DNA from: Agathobacter sp.
GTDB lineage: Bacteria; Bacillota_A; Clostridia; Lachnospirales; Lachnospiraceae
Length of the DNA stretch: 6,146 nt
Direction of reading: 5' to 3'
NCBI GenBank assembly: GCA_017936725.1
Contig: JAGBEZ010000004.1
Span: forward strand, 1-6,146
The stretch's first letter is position 1. The number at the start of each line of letters is the position of its first letter. The position numbers and the translations under genes were made by a program. The notes under the pieces are model-generated. The model had not been told where the DNA came from. It searched no databases and saw only the letters and a list, made by a program, of their open reading frames with translations. Positions 1-5,829 of this stretch are shown here, one piece after another.

Positions 1-1706
1 ATATTTCTCCACTTATGATGGTTATAATTGTTATTGCTGCAATTTTATTTATATTCCTTTGTGCATTGATTTATGTGCATGGTCCTGTATATAAAGGAAC
101 GCAGCACCGTATCGTTTCCCTGGCATCTATTTTGACCATTGTTTTTATCGCAATTCCTGCTACTACCACGGTAGCACAGGAAAAAAACATCGTAGCCAGC
201 TACTTTACCAATATTGCACAGGGATATATAGATTATGGCTTTGTATATTCTTTCTCTTCTGGCTTTGTAAACTGGGGGATGAAAGAACCAGAAAATTACG
301 ATGAAGCCGTTATCGACGCTTTGATGCAGGCAGTAGAAAGTGAAAAAGCGGTTACCACAGTAACTACAGAAAATGGTCCAAATATCATCACAGTACTTTT
401 GGAATCCTTCGTAGATCCAGCCGAATTTAACTTTATGACATATAGTAAAGATCCTACACCATTCTTCCACTATCTGGAAGACAACTACACTTCTGGTTAT
501 TTAACCATGCCAGTTGTTGGTGCAGGTACGGCAAACGCCGAATTTGAAATCCTTACCGGTATGAGATTACACTACTTTGGCACAGGCGAATATCCTTACA
601 AAACCGTTTTAAAAGAAGTAGATAACTGTGAAAGTATTGCGTCTTACTTGAAATCCATCGGTTATGGTACACACGCAGTACACAACAACGGCGGTAACTT
701 CTATAGCCGTGTCAATGCCTTTTCTATGATGGGCTTTGATTCATTCACAAGTAAAGAGCTTATGAACATCACAGAGTTTACACCAAACGATGGATGGGCT
801 GAGGACTCCATCCTTGCAGAAGAAACCATGAAAACGTTGACCTCTACCCCTGGTCCAGACTTAACTTATGTAATTACTGTCGGTCAGCATGGGGTATATC
901 CAGAAGAAAAAGTGATTGAAACTCCATATTGTGAAGTATATGGACTTCCTACCGAAGAAGAAACCAATGCCTGGACCTATTATATGCATCAGGCAAATAA
1001 AACCGATCAGTTTATGCAGGAACTGGTTACTTATTTGGAACAATTAGATGAAGACACCATCGTAGTTTTCTGGGGTGACCACCTTCCTACTATGGGCTTA
1101 GAAGATTCCGAAATGGTTTCTGGTGACATCTACAAAACCAAATATGTTACCTGGAACAACTTTGGCTTAGAACAAAATGATAAAGACTTATATGCTTATC
1201 AGTTGATGGCAGACCTCTTTAATCAGGTTGGTATCCATGATGGCACAATAATGGCTTATCATCAGACACAATGGGACAACCCAGATCAGCAGGCTTACTT
1301 GGATGGTATCGAACAGTTACAGTACGATATTCTCTATGGAAAGCGCTACTGCTATGATGGCGACATCAACAAATACCCAGCTACCGACATTATCATGGGC
1401 ATCGATGATGTTATTATTTCGGAAATGTATCCACATACGGACGAAGAAGGAAATGACTGGATCGTCTTAAAAGGGGAAGGATTCACAATGTGGAGCCGTG
1501 TCTATGTAAATGACAATAAAATCAGCACTACTTATGTATCTGGAAACGAGCTTTGGGTAAGTACCTCTAAGATTGACGATGGCGACAAGATTGTCGTAAA
1601 CCAGAATGGCTCTAAGAGCACGATATTCCGCAGTTCAAACGAGTTTACTTATGTAGCACCTCCTTCAACTGTGGATGATGCCACAAGCATTGATTTCATA
1701 CCGTAA
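1..1706 (+). CDS. LTA synthase family protein (sulfatase-fold phosphoglycerol transferase), 5'-partial
   Basis: This is a membrane-anchored enzyme of the LtaS/alkaline phosphatase superfamily, which transfers glycerol-phosphate from phosphatidylglycerol to a growing polymer outside the membrane. The frame is open to the left edge (codons from base 3), so the ATG at 15 is probably internal and upstream transmembrane helices are missing; LtaS normally has five. Numbering from that ATG, two hydrophobic segments remain (about 3-21 and 33-48). An extracellular catalytic domain follows (about 120-440) with the expected metal and nucleophile residues: E130 in ITVLLESF, T172 in GAGTANAEFE, H292 in VGQHGVYP, and D355/H356 in WGDHLP. 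Residues about 464-547 form an IPT/TIG-like beta-sandwich, a tail absent from classical LtaS. The gene ends at a strong hairpin terminator and is convergent with the LiaF-like gene. The fold and catalytic class are secure. The exact product (LTA, a related glycolipid or another polymer) cannot be told. Confidence 0.88.
   Translation, partial: ISPLMMVIIVIAAILFIFLCALIYVHGPVYKGTQHRIVSLASILTIVFIAIPATTTVAQEKNIVASYFTNIAQGYIDYGFVYSFSSGFVNWGMKEPENYDEAVIDALMQAVESEKAVTTVTTENGPNIITVLLESFVDPAEFNFMTYSKDPTPFFHYLEDNYTSGYLTMPVVGAGTANAEFEILTGMRLHYFGTGEYPYKTVLKEVDNCESIASYLKSIGYGTHAVHNNGGNFYSRVNAFSMMGFDSFTSKELMNITEFTPNDGWAEDSILAEETMKTLTSTPGPDLTYVITVGQHGVYPEEKVIETPYCEVYGLPTEEETNAWTYYMHQANKTDQFMQELVTYLEQLDEDTIVVFWGDHLPTMGLEDSEMVSGDIYKTKYVTWNNFGLEQNDKDLYAYQLMADLFNQVGIHDGTIMAYHQTQWDNPDQQAYLDGIEQLQYDILYGKRYCYDGDINKYPATDIIMGIDDVIISEMYPHTDEEGNDWIVLKGEGFTMWSRVYVNDNKISTTYVSGNELWVSTSKIDDGDKIVVNQNGSKSTIFRSSNEFTYVAPPSTVDDATSIDFIP
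1404..1655 (+). other. IPT/TIG-like C-terminal domain of the LTA synthase family protein
   Basis: Residues about 464-547 (numbered from the ATG at 15) follow the IPT/TIG pattern. There is an ISEMYP opening strand, then WIVLKGEGF, an RVYVNDNKIS strand with a following TTYVS, ELWVSTSKI, a DGDKIVV turn, and a closing FRSSNEFTYV strand. Such immunoglobulin-like domains usually serve as extracellular spacers or carbohydrate/protein binding modules. The assignment rests on pattern recognition only. It could be another beta-sandwich family. Confidence 0.6.
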
Positions 1707-1724
1707 AAAGGTTTTAAATAATAC

Positions 1725-1766
1725 AAAAAGGAATGGCACACGATATCGTGTGCCATTCTGCTTTTT
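1725..1766. terminator. Bidirectional rho-independent terminator between convergent genes
   Basis: Bases 1731-1758 are a perfect 28-base palindrome (arm GAATGGCACACGAT and its exact complement). It is flanked on the left by AAAAAG (1725-1730) and on the right by CTTTTT (1761-1766). Read on plus, it follows the LTA-synthase stop by 24 bases and ends in a T-run. Read on minus, it follows the LiaF-like stop and also ends in CTTTTT. It can therefore terminate both convergent transcripts. Confidence 0.9.
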
Positions 1767-1791
1767 CGTAGTATTTAGAAATAATTGCAAT

Positions 1792-2487
1792 TTACTCGAA
1801 AAAGATATTGAGTTCTCCAAAATTTGATTCTGCCTTAATGATTACATATGGTGCATCCATATCGCGGTTTGGTTCTCCGTGGATATTTACATGTCCAAAA
1901 GCACTCTCCTGGCTAATGGATGCGCGCCACTTACTTGGAAGATAGATGTTCATCTTTCCAAAACTATTATCTAATTCTATCGTCGCTTCCCCATTATAAA
2001 CATTTGCATTATTAAAATATACATTTGCAGAGCCGAAATTGTTTTCTAATTTTGCACTGCTAAAAGCAGCCGCATTTACGTATTTGCTTGTAGAATTAAA
2101 GTTATTTTCCAGTGTCACATGACGACCATCCGTCCAGGTTTCATTCCCAACGCCATCTGCAGAATACTCGATATTTACTTCTTTCTTTTTCTTTCCAAAA
2201 ATCATGTTAAGACCGATACCCAAACACGCTGCCGCTATCAATAATGGAAATGGTGCCAGATTATCAATTCCCAATTCGTCATCAAATAGCCAAGCAATAA
2301 TACTTACACTCATAAACATTCCAAAAAAGTCACGTTCCATAATCGCTCTTATGCCCCATCCTGCCAAAAGGACACTACACAAAATTCGAATCCATGGAAT
2401 ATCAGGAATCAGCCCCATTGCACTTCCCATCATAATAATCGCTGCTACGATTAAAACTAATCCGATTGTTATATTGTTCTTTTTCAT
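1792..2487 (-). CDS. LiaF-like four-helix membrane protein with C-terminal beta-repeat domain
   Basis: This 231-residue protein has an N-terminal block of about four hydrophobic helices (approximately 7-25, 33-48, 53-68, 78-97). A basic KKKK stop-transfer stretch follows at 99-102, then a soluble domain that should lie in the cytoplasm. The architecture matches LiaF and 'cell wall-active antibiotics response' proteins, whose membrane part restrains a partner regulator until envelope stress. The soluble part holds five spaced copies of an acidic-x-x-F-G motif with the Phe at 130, 151, 176, 197 and 223 (LENNF, LENNFG, LDNSFG, ESAFG, ESNFG), often followed by N-[IV]-[YF]. This suits a right-handed beta-helix such as the LiaF C-terminal domain. 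The start overlaps the LytTR stop as ATGA. The nearest Shine-Dalgarno (AGAGG, 2499-2503) is 11 bases away, so translational coupling is likely. Membership of the LiaF-like family is well supported. Control of the neighbouring regulator is inference. Confidence 0.8.
   Translation of the reverse strand: MKKNNITIGLVLIVAAIIMMGSAMGLIPDIPWIRILCSVLLAGWGIRAIMERDFFGMFMSVSIIAWLFDDELGIDNLAPFPLLIAAACLGIGLNMIFGKKKKEVNIEYSADGVGNETWTDGRHVTLENNFNSTSKYVNAAAFSSAKLENNFGSANVYFNNANVYNGEATIELDNSFGKMNIYLPSKWRASISQESAFGHVNIHGEPNRDMDAPYVIIKAESNFGELNIFFE
1804..2112 (-). repeat. Five-copy degenerate [DE]-x-x-F-G repeat encoding the LiaF-like soluble domain
   Basis: Protein-level repeats at residues 126-130, 147-152, 172-177, 193-198 and 219-224 place a Phe, followed by Gly in four of the five copies, at spacings of 21, 25, 21 and 26 residues. 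Each begins with a hydrophobic or small residue plus an acid. The last four are followed by a strand with N-[IV] and, in three cases, an aromatic. The regular spacing fits successive coils of a beta-solenoid. The repeat is visible in protein only, so the DNA is not a tandem repeat. Confidence 0.65.
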
Positions 2488-2948
2488 ACTTTCATCAACC
2501 TCTTTTCTTCTAATTTTGTTAATAATAATTTCAGATAATTTCTTGAAACAAATACTTTTTTATTCGTTCCAGCAAACTCAACTTCGCTGGCGCCTGTAAT
2601 GTTTTTATGAATTGCCCTTACTTTACTGGCATTTAGTATTGTGGACTTCGCCACACGCACAAAGTTTCCTGGAAGCAAATCTTCCAATTCATACAAACGA
2701 TAGTTTGTTTCGTATATCTGGCCCGCTGTATGAACGACTACACTATTATCGGCGGTTTCGAAAAAGAGAATTTCATCTATTGTAATATAGTACTCTTTCT
2801 CTCCTCTGCTCACCTCTAACTGCATTCTCGAACTGACAGCGTCCGTGATACGCTTTTGTATCGATATCACATCTTCGTTTAACGACTTGCACCGGATGAC
2901 GATTTCTTCTTCGGCAAGCCCATCGTCAATTTCAATTTTTATTTTCAT
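2484..2948 (-). CDS. LytTR-domain DNA-binding transcriptional regulator without receiver domain
   Basis: This 154-residue regulator has a short N-terminal region (1-45, MKIKIEIDD onward) and then a LytTR DNA-binding domain over about 46-150. Family marks visible are YYITIDEILFFE (53-64), NFVRVAKSTILN (95-106), KVRAIH (109-114), and the final VFVSRNYLKLL strand-helix (132-142). No receiver domain is present, so it is not a classical two-component response regulator. It resembles the stand-alone LytTR proteins of LytTR regulatory systems, which are held in check by a membrane protein from the same operon. The start at 2948 is chosen because AGGAG (2954-2958) sits 5 bases upstream. An in-frame ATG at 2993 has no ribosome binding site and adds 15 residues without family similarity. 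Its stop overlaps the LiaF-like start by four bases. It is expected to bind a promoter, possibly its own. Confidence 0.88.
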   Translation of the reverse strand: MKIKIEIDDGLAEEEIVIRCKSLNEDVISIQKRITDAVSSRMQLEVSRGEKEYYITIDEILFFETADNSVVVHTAGQIYETNYRLYELEDLLPGNFVRVAKSTILNASKVRAIHKNITGASEVEFAGTNKKVFVSRNYLKLLLTKLEEKRLMKV

Positions 2949-2953
2949 AGATT

Positions 2954-2958
2954 CTCCT
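2954..2958 (-). promoter_or_regulatory. Ribosome binding site deciding the LytTR gene start
   Basis: The minus strand reads AGGAG 5 bases before the ATG at 2948. No comparable site precedes the alternative ATG at 2993, so the shorter 154-residue product is preferred. Confidence 0.75.
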
Positions 2959-2966
2959 ATTATCGG

Positions 2967-3001
2967 TTCGGCAAAGTACATATAGCAAACCATTCGCCGA
3001 A
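2967..3001 (-). promoter_or_regulatory. Candidate promoter/operator region of the LytTR/LiaF-like operon
   Basis: The LytTR gene lies downstream of a terminator, so it needs its own promoter between about 2960 and 3043. The minus strand shows an extended -10-like TGCTATATG (plus bases 2979-2987), but I see no good -35 at 17 bases. Six-base inverted arms TTCGGC (2967-2972) and GCCGAA (2996-3001) bracket this element with a 23-base spacer, which could be an operator. LytTR proteins usually bind direct repeats, which I could not find clearly, so this call is weak. Confidence 0.25.
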
Positions 3002-3033
3002 GCCATGTTGTATATCAACTATCTGACTTTATC

Positions 3034-3086
3034 ATATAAAAAGAACCTCTCGATGTAAATACTTTTACATCAAGAGGTTAATTTTT
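3034..3086. terminator. Hairpin terminator at the end of the plsC-lepB-CDF-mrp operon
   Basis: AACCTCT (3044-3050) pairs with AGAGGTT (3073-3079). After one C-A mismatch, GATGTAAA (3052-3059) pairs with TTTACATC (3064-3071), leaving a 4-base loop. On the minus strand, 23 bases past the mrp stop, the stem is followed by CTTTTTATAT (3043-3034). On the plus strand it is followed by a five-T run (3082-3086). It ends the mrp operon and insulates the downstream LytTR gene. Confidence 0.85.
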
Positions 3087-3102
3087 AAAACCAAGTGGTA
3101 AA

Positions 3103-3942
3103 TTAGATACGCTCTAAAATCTCTTTAGCCACTTCAAGTTCTGTATTATCAATGCTATAGAATTCACCTTTGTCCGCCGCCTCAGCGTATGCTGGATTAA
3201 GTGGAAGTTTGCCAAGGAGATTTACACCGAGCATATTGGATACTTCCTCGATATTGCTTTCACCAAAGATATTTATCTTCTTTCCACAATCTGGACATTC
3301 GAGATAACTGAAGTTCTCTACTACGCCAAGTACTGGAACATGCATCATGTTTGCCATATTGTAGGCTTTCTTTACAATCATCTGTACAAGTTCCTGTGGA
3401 GATGTTACGATAACGATTCCGTTTACTGGAAGTGACTGGAATACCGTAAGAGGTACATCACCTGTTCCTGGAGGCATGTCCACAAATAGATAATCAATAT
3501 CGCCCCAGAAGGTATCACTCCAGAACTGTTTTACCGCACCTGCTATAACTGGACCTCTCCAAACAACTGGTGCCTCTTCGTCGTCCATCATCAAGTTGAT
3601 AGAGATGATTTTGATACCTTCCTTGCTTTCCATTGGAACAATACCGCGTTCTTCGCCATATACCTGACCCTTTACCCCAAACATTTTTGGGATAGATGGA
3701 CCTGTAATATCTGCATCCAAAATACCCACTTTATATCCGGCCTTGGCCATCATAGAAGCAAGGGAAGCGGTAACAAACGACTTACCAACGCCACCTTTTC
3801 CACTTACAACACCAATTACGTGCTTGATATTCGAATAAGCATTCATTTCCTCTAACATGCTTGTTTTTTCTTTACTTGGACATCCTTCACAGCTGCTTCT
3901 GCCACAGGTAGATGCACTGCTACAGTTTGCATTTTCTGGCAT
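3103..3942 (-). CDS. mrp: Mrp/NBP35-family P-loop ATPase, iron-sulfur cluster carrier
   Basis: This 279-residue cytoplasmic ATPase of the Mrp/ApbC/NBP35 family is expected to bind and hand over Fe-S clusters to apo-proteins as a dimer. Visible motifs are a deviant Walker A GKGGVGKS (48-55), the switch segment DADITGPSIP (76-85), VVWRGP (126-131), the Walker B-like FVDMPPGTGD (153-162), and the cluster-binding CPDC (C216, C219) followed by GKKINIFGE. The N-terminus carries four further cysteines (C7, C13, C18, C21, ending CEGCPS), recalling the ferredoxin-like tail of NBP35 with different spacing. The MIP18/DUF59 domain found at the N-terminus of many bacterial Mrp proteins is absent. The start has a perfect AGGAGG (3951-3956) 8 bases upstream. 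It is the last gene of the operon, 28 bases after the CDF gene, and is followed by a terminator. Confidence 0.94.
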   Translation of the reverse strand: MPENANCSSASTCGRSSCEGCPSKEKTSMLEEMNAYSNIKHVIGVVSGKGGVGKSFVTASLASMMAKAGYKVGILDADITGPSIPKMFGVKGQVYGEERGIVPMESKEGIKIISINLMMDDEEAPVVWRGPVIAGAVKQFWSDTFWGDIDYLFVDMPPGTGDVPLTVFQSLPVNGIVIVTSPQELVQMIVKKAYNMANMMHVPVLGVVENFSYLECPDCGKKINIFGESNIEEVSNMLGVNLLGKLPLNPAYAEAADKGEFYSIDNTELEVAKEILERI

Positions 3943-3950
3943 TTTATTTT

Positions 3951-3956
3951 CCTCCT
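3951..3956 (-). promoter_or_regulatory. Consensus ribosome binding site of mrp
   Basis: The minus strand reads AGGAGG with an 8-base spacer to the mrp ATG at 3942. It is the strongest Shine-Dalgarno sequence in the operon, which suggests mrp is translated well despite being the last gene. Confidence 0.8.
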
Positions 3957-3970
3957 AAATCTATATTAGT

Positions 3971-5146
3971 TTACACCTTTACCGCTGGTTTATCAATGGT
4001 AATTACTACAAAATAATTTTTTCCAAAATGTTCCCAAACCTTTTCCTGAATCAACTTTGTCGTTTCTGTATCTGACAAATAAAACTCAAATGGTACAACA
4101 ACATCAAAGATCAGATTGGTATGTGTTTCGCCAAATACAACTCTGAAATCATGAAGGGAAAGGCTCTCTCCGATTCCTTTTACCAATTCTACACAACGTG
4201 CCTTTAACTCTGTCACACGTTCGTCCTTCGTCACAACCGGATCCATATGTATCGTGGTAAGACACCCTAGATCGTCCCGAAGTTTCATCTCTAAATTGTC
4301 AATTACATCATGAAGCAACAAAATATCGCCTTCTGCAGGAACTTCTGCATGAAGAGAGATGATACGTCTTCCCGGACCATAATCATGTACAATTAAGTCA
4401 TGTATCCCAACAACGGATTCTTTGTCAAAGTTCAGTACAATCTCCTCAATCTCATTTACAAATTCTGGGTCTGGTGCTTCTCCTAACAATGGGCTTAGGG
4501 TTTCTTTTGCTGCATTAATGCCTGCCACAAAGATTAAAATACCTACTGCTATACCGCAGAATCCATCGATTTGCACATCGGTATAATACCCAATTACTGT
4601 AGCGATAAGAACCACCGTAGTAGAAATACAGTCACTCAAACTATCTACGGCTGTCGCCTTTAATGTACTGGATTCAAATCGCTTGCCATATTTATAATTG
4701 AAAAGTGCCATATAGCATTTTCCAATAATGGATGCAACTAAAATCACCAAAACAACAACCGAAAAATCCACTCCTGTTGGATGTATGATTTTGTCTATCG
4801 AATCTTTTACCAGTTCAAACCCCATCATTAAAATGACCGCTGATACAATAAGCCCCGACAAATATTCCATACGCCCATGTCCGAATGGATGGTCAGAGTC
4901 TGGTTTTTGCTCCGCTAATTTAAACCCAATGAGAGTAACTAGAGAAGAACCTGCATCGGATAAATTGTTAAAAGCATCTGCTGTAATCGCAATCGAGTTA
5001 CTAATCCATCCCGCTACAAATTTTCCTATAAAAAGCAAAATATTTAAAACGATACCTACCGTACCACATAATTTGCCATATGCACTTCTTTTTTTGTCTG
5101 GAGCGAGTTCCTCAAGCCCCATCAATTTTGCCAAACCTGCTACCAT
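3971..5146 (-). CDS. Cation diffusion facilitator (CDF) family metal exporter, probably Mn-type
   Basis: This 391-residue protein exports divalent metal ions by proton antiport across the cytoplasmic membrane. Hydrophobic helices lie at about 26-46, 50-76, 95-115, 127-148, 165-187 and 192-212, the usual six. CDF marks are ITADAFNNLSDAGSS in helix 2, SDHPFGHGRMEYL in the following loop, and ATAVDSLSDC in helix 5. By alignment to the YiiP site (two residues in each of helices 2 and 5) the transport site is N60, D64, D168, D172. Zinc-type CDFs generally have histidines here, so Mn2+ (or Fe2+) export is the better guess. A cytoplasmic dimerisation domain (about 214-305, with H249, H254, H266, H279, H300) is followed by an extra region of about 85 residues that looks like a second copy. 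The protein is longer than the usual 290-310 residues. AAGG (5153-5156) precedes the ATG by 6 bases. The gene lies between lepB (21-base gap) and mrp (28-base gap). Confidence 0.92.
   Translation of the reverse strand: MVAGLAKLMGLEELAPDKKRSAYGKLCGTVGIVLNILLFIGKFVAGWISNSIAITADAFNNLSDAGSSLVTLIGFKLAEQKPDSDHPFGHGRMEYLSGLIVSAVILMMGFELVKDSIDKIIHPTGVDFSVVVLVILVASIIGKCYMALFNYKYGKRFESSTLKATAVDSLSDCISTTVVLIATVIGYYTDVQIDGFCGIAVGILIFVAGINAAKETLSPLLGEAPDPEFVNEIEEIVLNFDKESVVGIHDLIVHDYGPGRRIISLHAEVPAEGDILLLHDVIDNLEMKLRDDLGCLTTIHMDPVVTKDERVTELKARCVELVKGIGESLSLHDFRVVFGETHTNLIFDVVVPFEFYLSDTETTKLIQEKVWEHFGKNYFVVITIDKPAVKV
3980..4411 (-). repeat. Apparent tandem duplication of the CDF cytoplasmic (ZT-dimer-like) domain
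   Basis: Residues 246-305 and 329-389 of the CDF protein align along their length. VGIHDLIV matches LSLHDFRV, ISLHAEVP matches IFDVVVP, a helix of similar length follows, and TTIHMDPVV matches VITIDKPAV. H249 is kept as H332, while H254, H266 and H300 correspond to V337, D348 and T383. The second copy has therefore lost most potential metal-binding histidines. This was seen by eye and no score was computed. Confidence 0.5.
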
Positions 5147-5152
5147 ATAATT

Positions 5153-5156
5153 CCTT
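5153..5156 (-). promoter_or_regulatory. Ribosome binding site of the CDF gene
   Basis: The minus strand reads AAGG (within AGAAGGAA) 6 bases before the ATG at 5146, inside the 21-base gap after lepB. It supports this start codon. Confidence 0.65.
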
Positions 5157-5167
5157 CTTTATACCAG

Positions 5168-5818
5168 CTATTCTACAAATCCCCAATGGTCGAATGGGAA
5201 ATAGATAAATATCGCTTTTCCTATAATTTTATCTCTCGTAACATACGGATTGTTCCACTCTCGTGCATCTGCAGAACGATTGCGGTTGTCCCCCAAACAC
5301 AAATAGCCATCCTCTGGAATCTCAAACACATAAGGACCGGTTCCATGTGTCCATTCTTCCTTCAAATATGGTTCGTCCAATGGTTCCGTCGCATCATCTA
5401 TATATATCTTTCCATCTATAATACGAACGGTTTCTCCTGGGAGACCAATGACGCGCTTAACATATTTTTGTGTTTCATCATCTGGGAAAGGGAAAAAAAT
5501 GATGTCCCCACGCTCAGGCCCCTTGGTCAAATATGCAAGACGAAAACCGAAAACATTGTCTCCTGGCATAATATTGTTTTCCATAGAACCCGTTGGTACA
5601 TTCGCATTGATAATCACATAGTTTTTCAAAACGAGTACGACCGCAAGGGTGATGAGCAGTGTGAATGCGAAACTCTTGATTTCTTTTTTCCAGTCGACTT
5701 CTTCCTCTTCTTTTTCAATATTATCTTTTTCTTTTTCTTTTGGCTTACCACTTGGGAACTCAATTATTTGCTCCTCTTCGCCATTCAAATCCCAAATTTC
5801 TAAATCATCAAATCTCAT
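5168..5818 (-). CDS. lepB: Type I signal peptidase
   Basis: This 216-residue membrane serine protease (family S26) removes signal peptides from exported proteins on the outer face of the membrane. It has a long, highly charged cytoplasmic tail (about 1-48, rich in Glu and Lys) and one transmembrane helix (about 50-69). The catalytic Ser box is NVPTGSMENNIMPGD (nucleophile S78). Then come RGDIIFFPFP (103-112), the general-base box KYVKRVIGLPGE (K121), and box E GDNRNRSADAREW (176-188). Box E keeps S182, D184 and R186; the frequent Ser before the last Arg is Ala185 here, outside the catalytic dyad. Length and single-helix topology match Gram-positive Sip enzymes. The start at 5818 has AAGG (5825-5828) 6 bases upstream. 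That Shine-Dalgarno overlaps the plsC stop codon, so the two genes are tightly packed and probably coupled. Confidence 0.95.
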   Translation of the reverse strand: MRFDDLEIWDLNGEEEQIIEFPSGKPKEKEKDNIEKEEEEVDWKKEIKSFAFTLLITLAVVLVLKNYVIINANVPTGSMENNIMPGDNVFGFRLAYLTKGPERGDIIFFPFPDDETQKYVKRVIGLPGETVRIIDGKIYIDDATEPLDEPYLKEEWTHGTGPYVFEIPEDGYLCLGDNRNRSADAREWNNPYVTRDKIIGKAIFIYFPFDHWGFVE

Positions 5819-5824
5819 ACTATT

Positions 5825-5829
5825 CCTTA
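5825..5829 (-). promoter_or_regulatory. lepB ribosome binding site overlapping the plsC stop codon
   Basis: The minus strand reads TAAGG, in which TAA (5829-5827) is the plsC stop and AAGG is the lepB Shine-Dalgarno 6 bases before its ATG. Ribosomes ending plsC are placed directly at the lepB start. Confidence 0.6.

Noticed and set aside
45..470. A 141-codon open frame on the minus strand opposite the LTA synthase gene
   Set aside because: It is antisense to coding sequence for transmembrane and catalytic regions. The Cys/aromatic-rich translation is typical of a shadow frame.
2204..2599. A 131-codon open frame on the plus strand opposite the LiaF-like and LytTR genes
   Set aside because: It is antisense to two genes with clear families and spans their junction. 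It has no family resemblance, so it is a shadow frame.
2484..2993. A longer LytTR protein starting at the ATG at 2993
   Set aside because: There is no ribosome binding site before it, and the extra 15 residues do not fit the family. The ATG at 2948 has AGGAG at good spacing.
2949..3102. A possible small RNA or riboswitch in the largest intergenic gap
   Set aside because: The only strong structure is explained as the operon terminator (3044-3079). The remaining bases show no known riboswitch core or conserved leader fold.
4728..5150. A 140-codon open frame on the plus strand opposite the CDF gene
   Set aside because: It mirrors the CDF coding frame and shows no motif of its own.
5262..5291. 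Ala185 in LepB box E in place of the common Ser as a sign of inactivation
   Set aside because: The catalytic S78 and K121 and the box E residues S182, D184 and R186 are all present, so the enzyme should be active.
5186..5803. A 205-codon open frame on the plus strand opposite lepB
   Set aside because: It is fully antisense to a well-supported lepB with intact catalytic boxes. The translation has low-complexity Phe/Trp-rich stretches and no recognisable domain.
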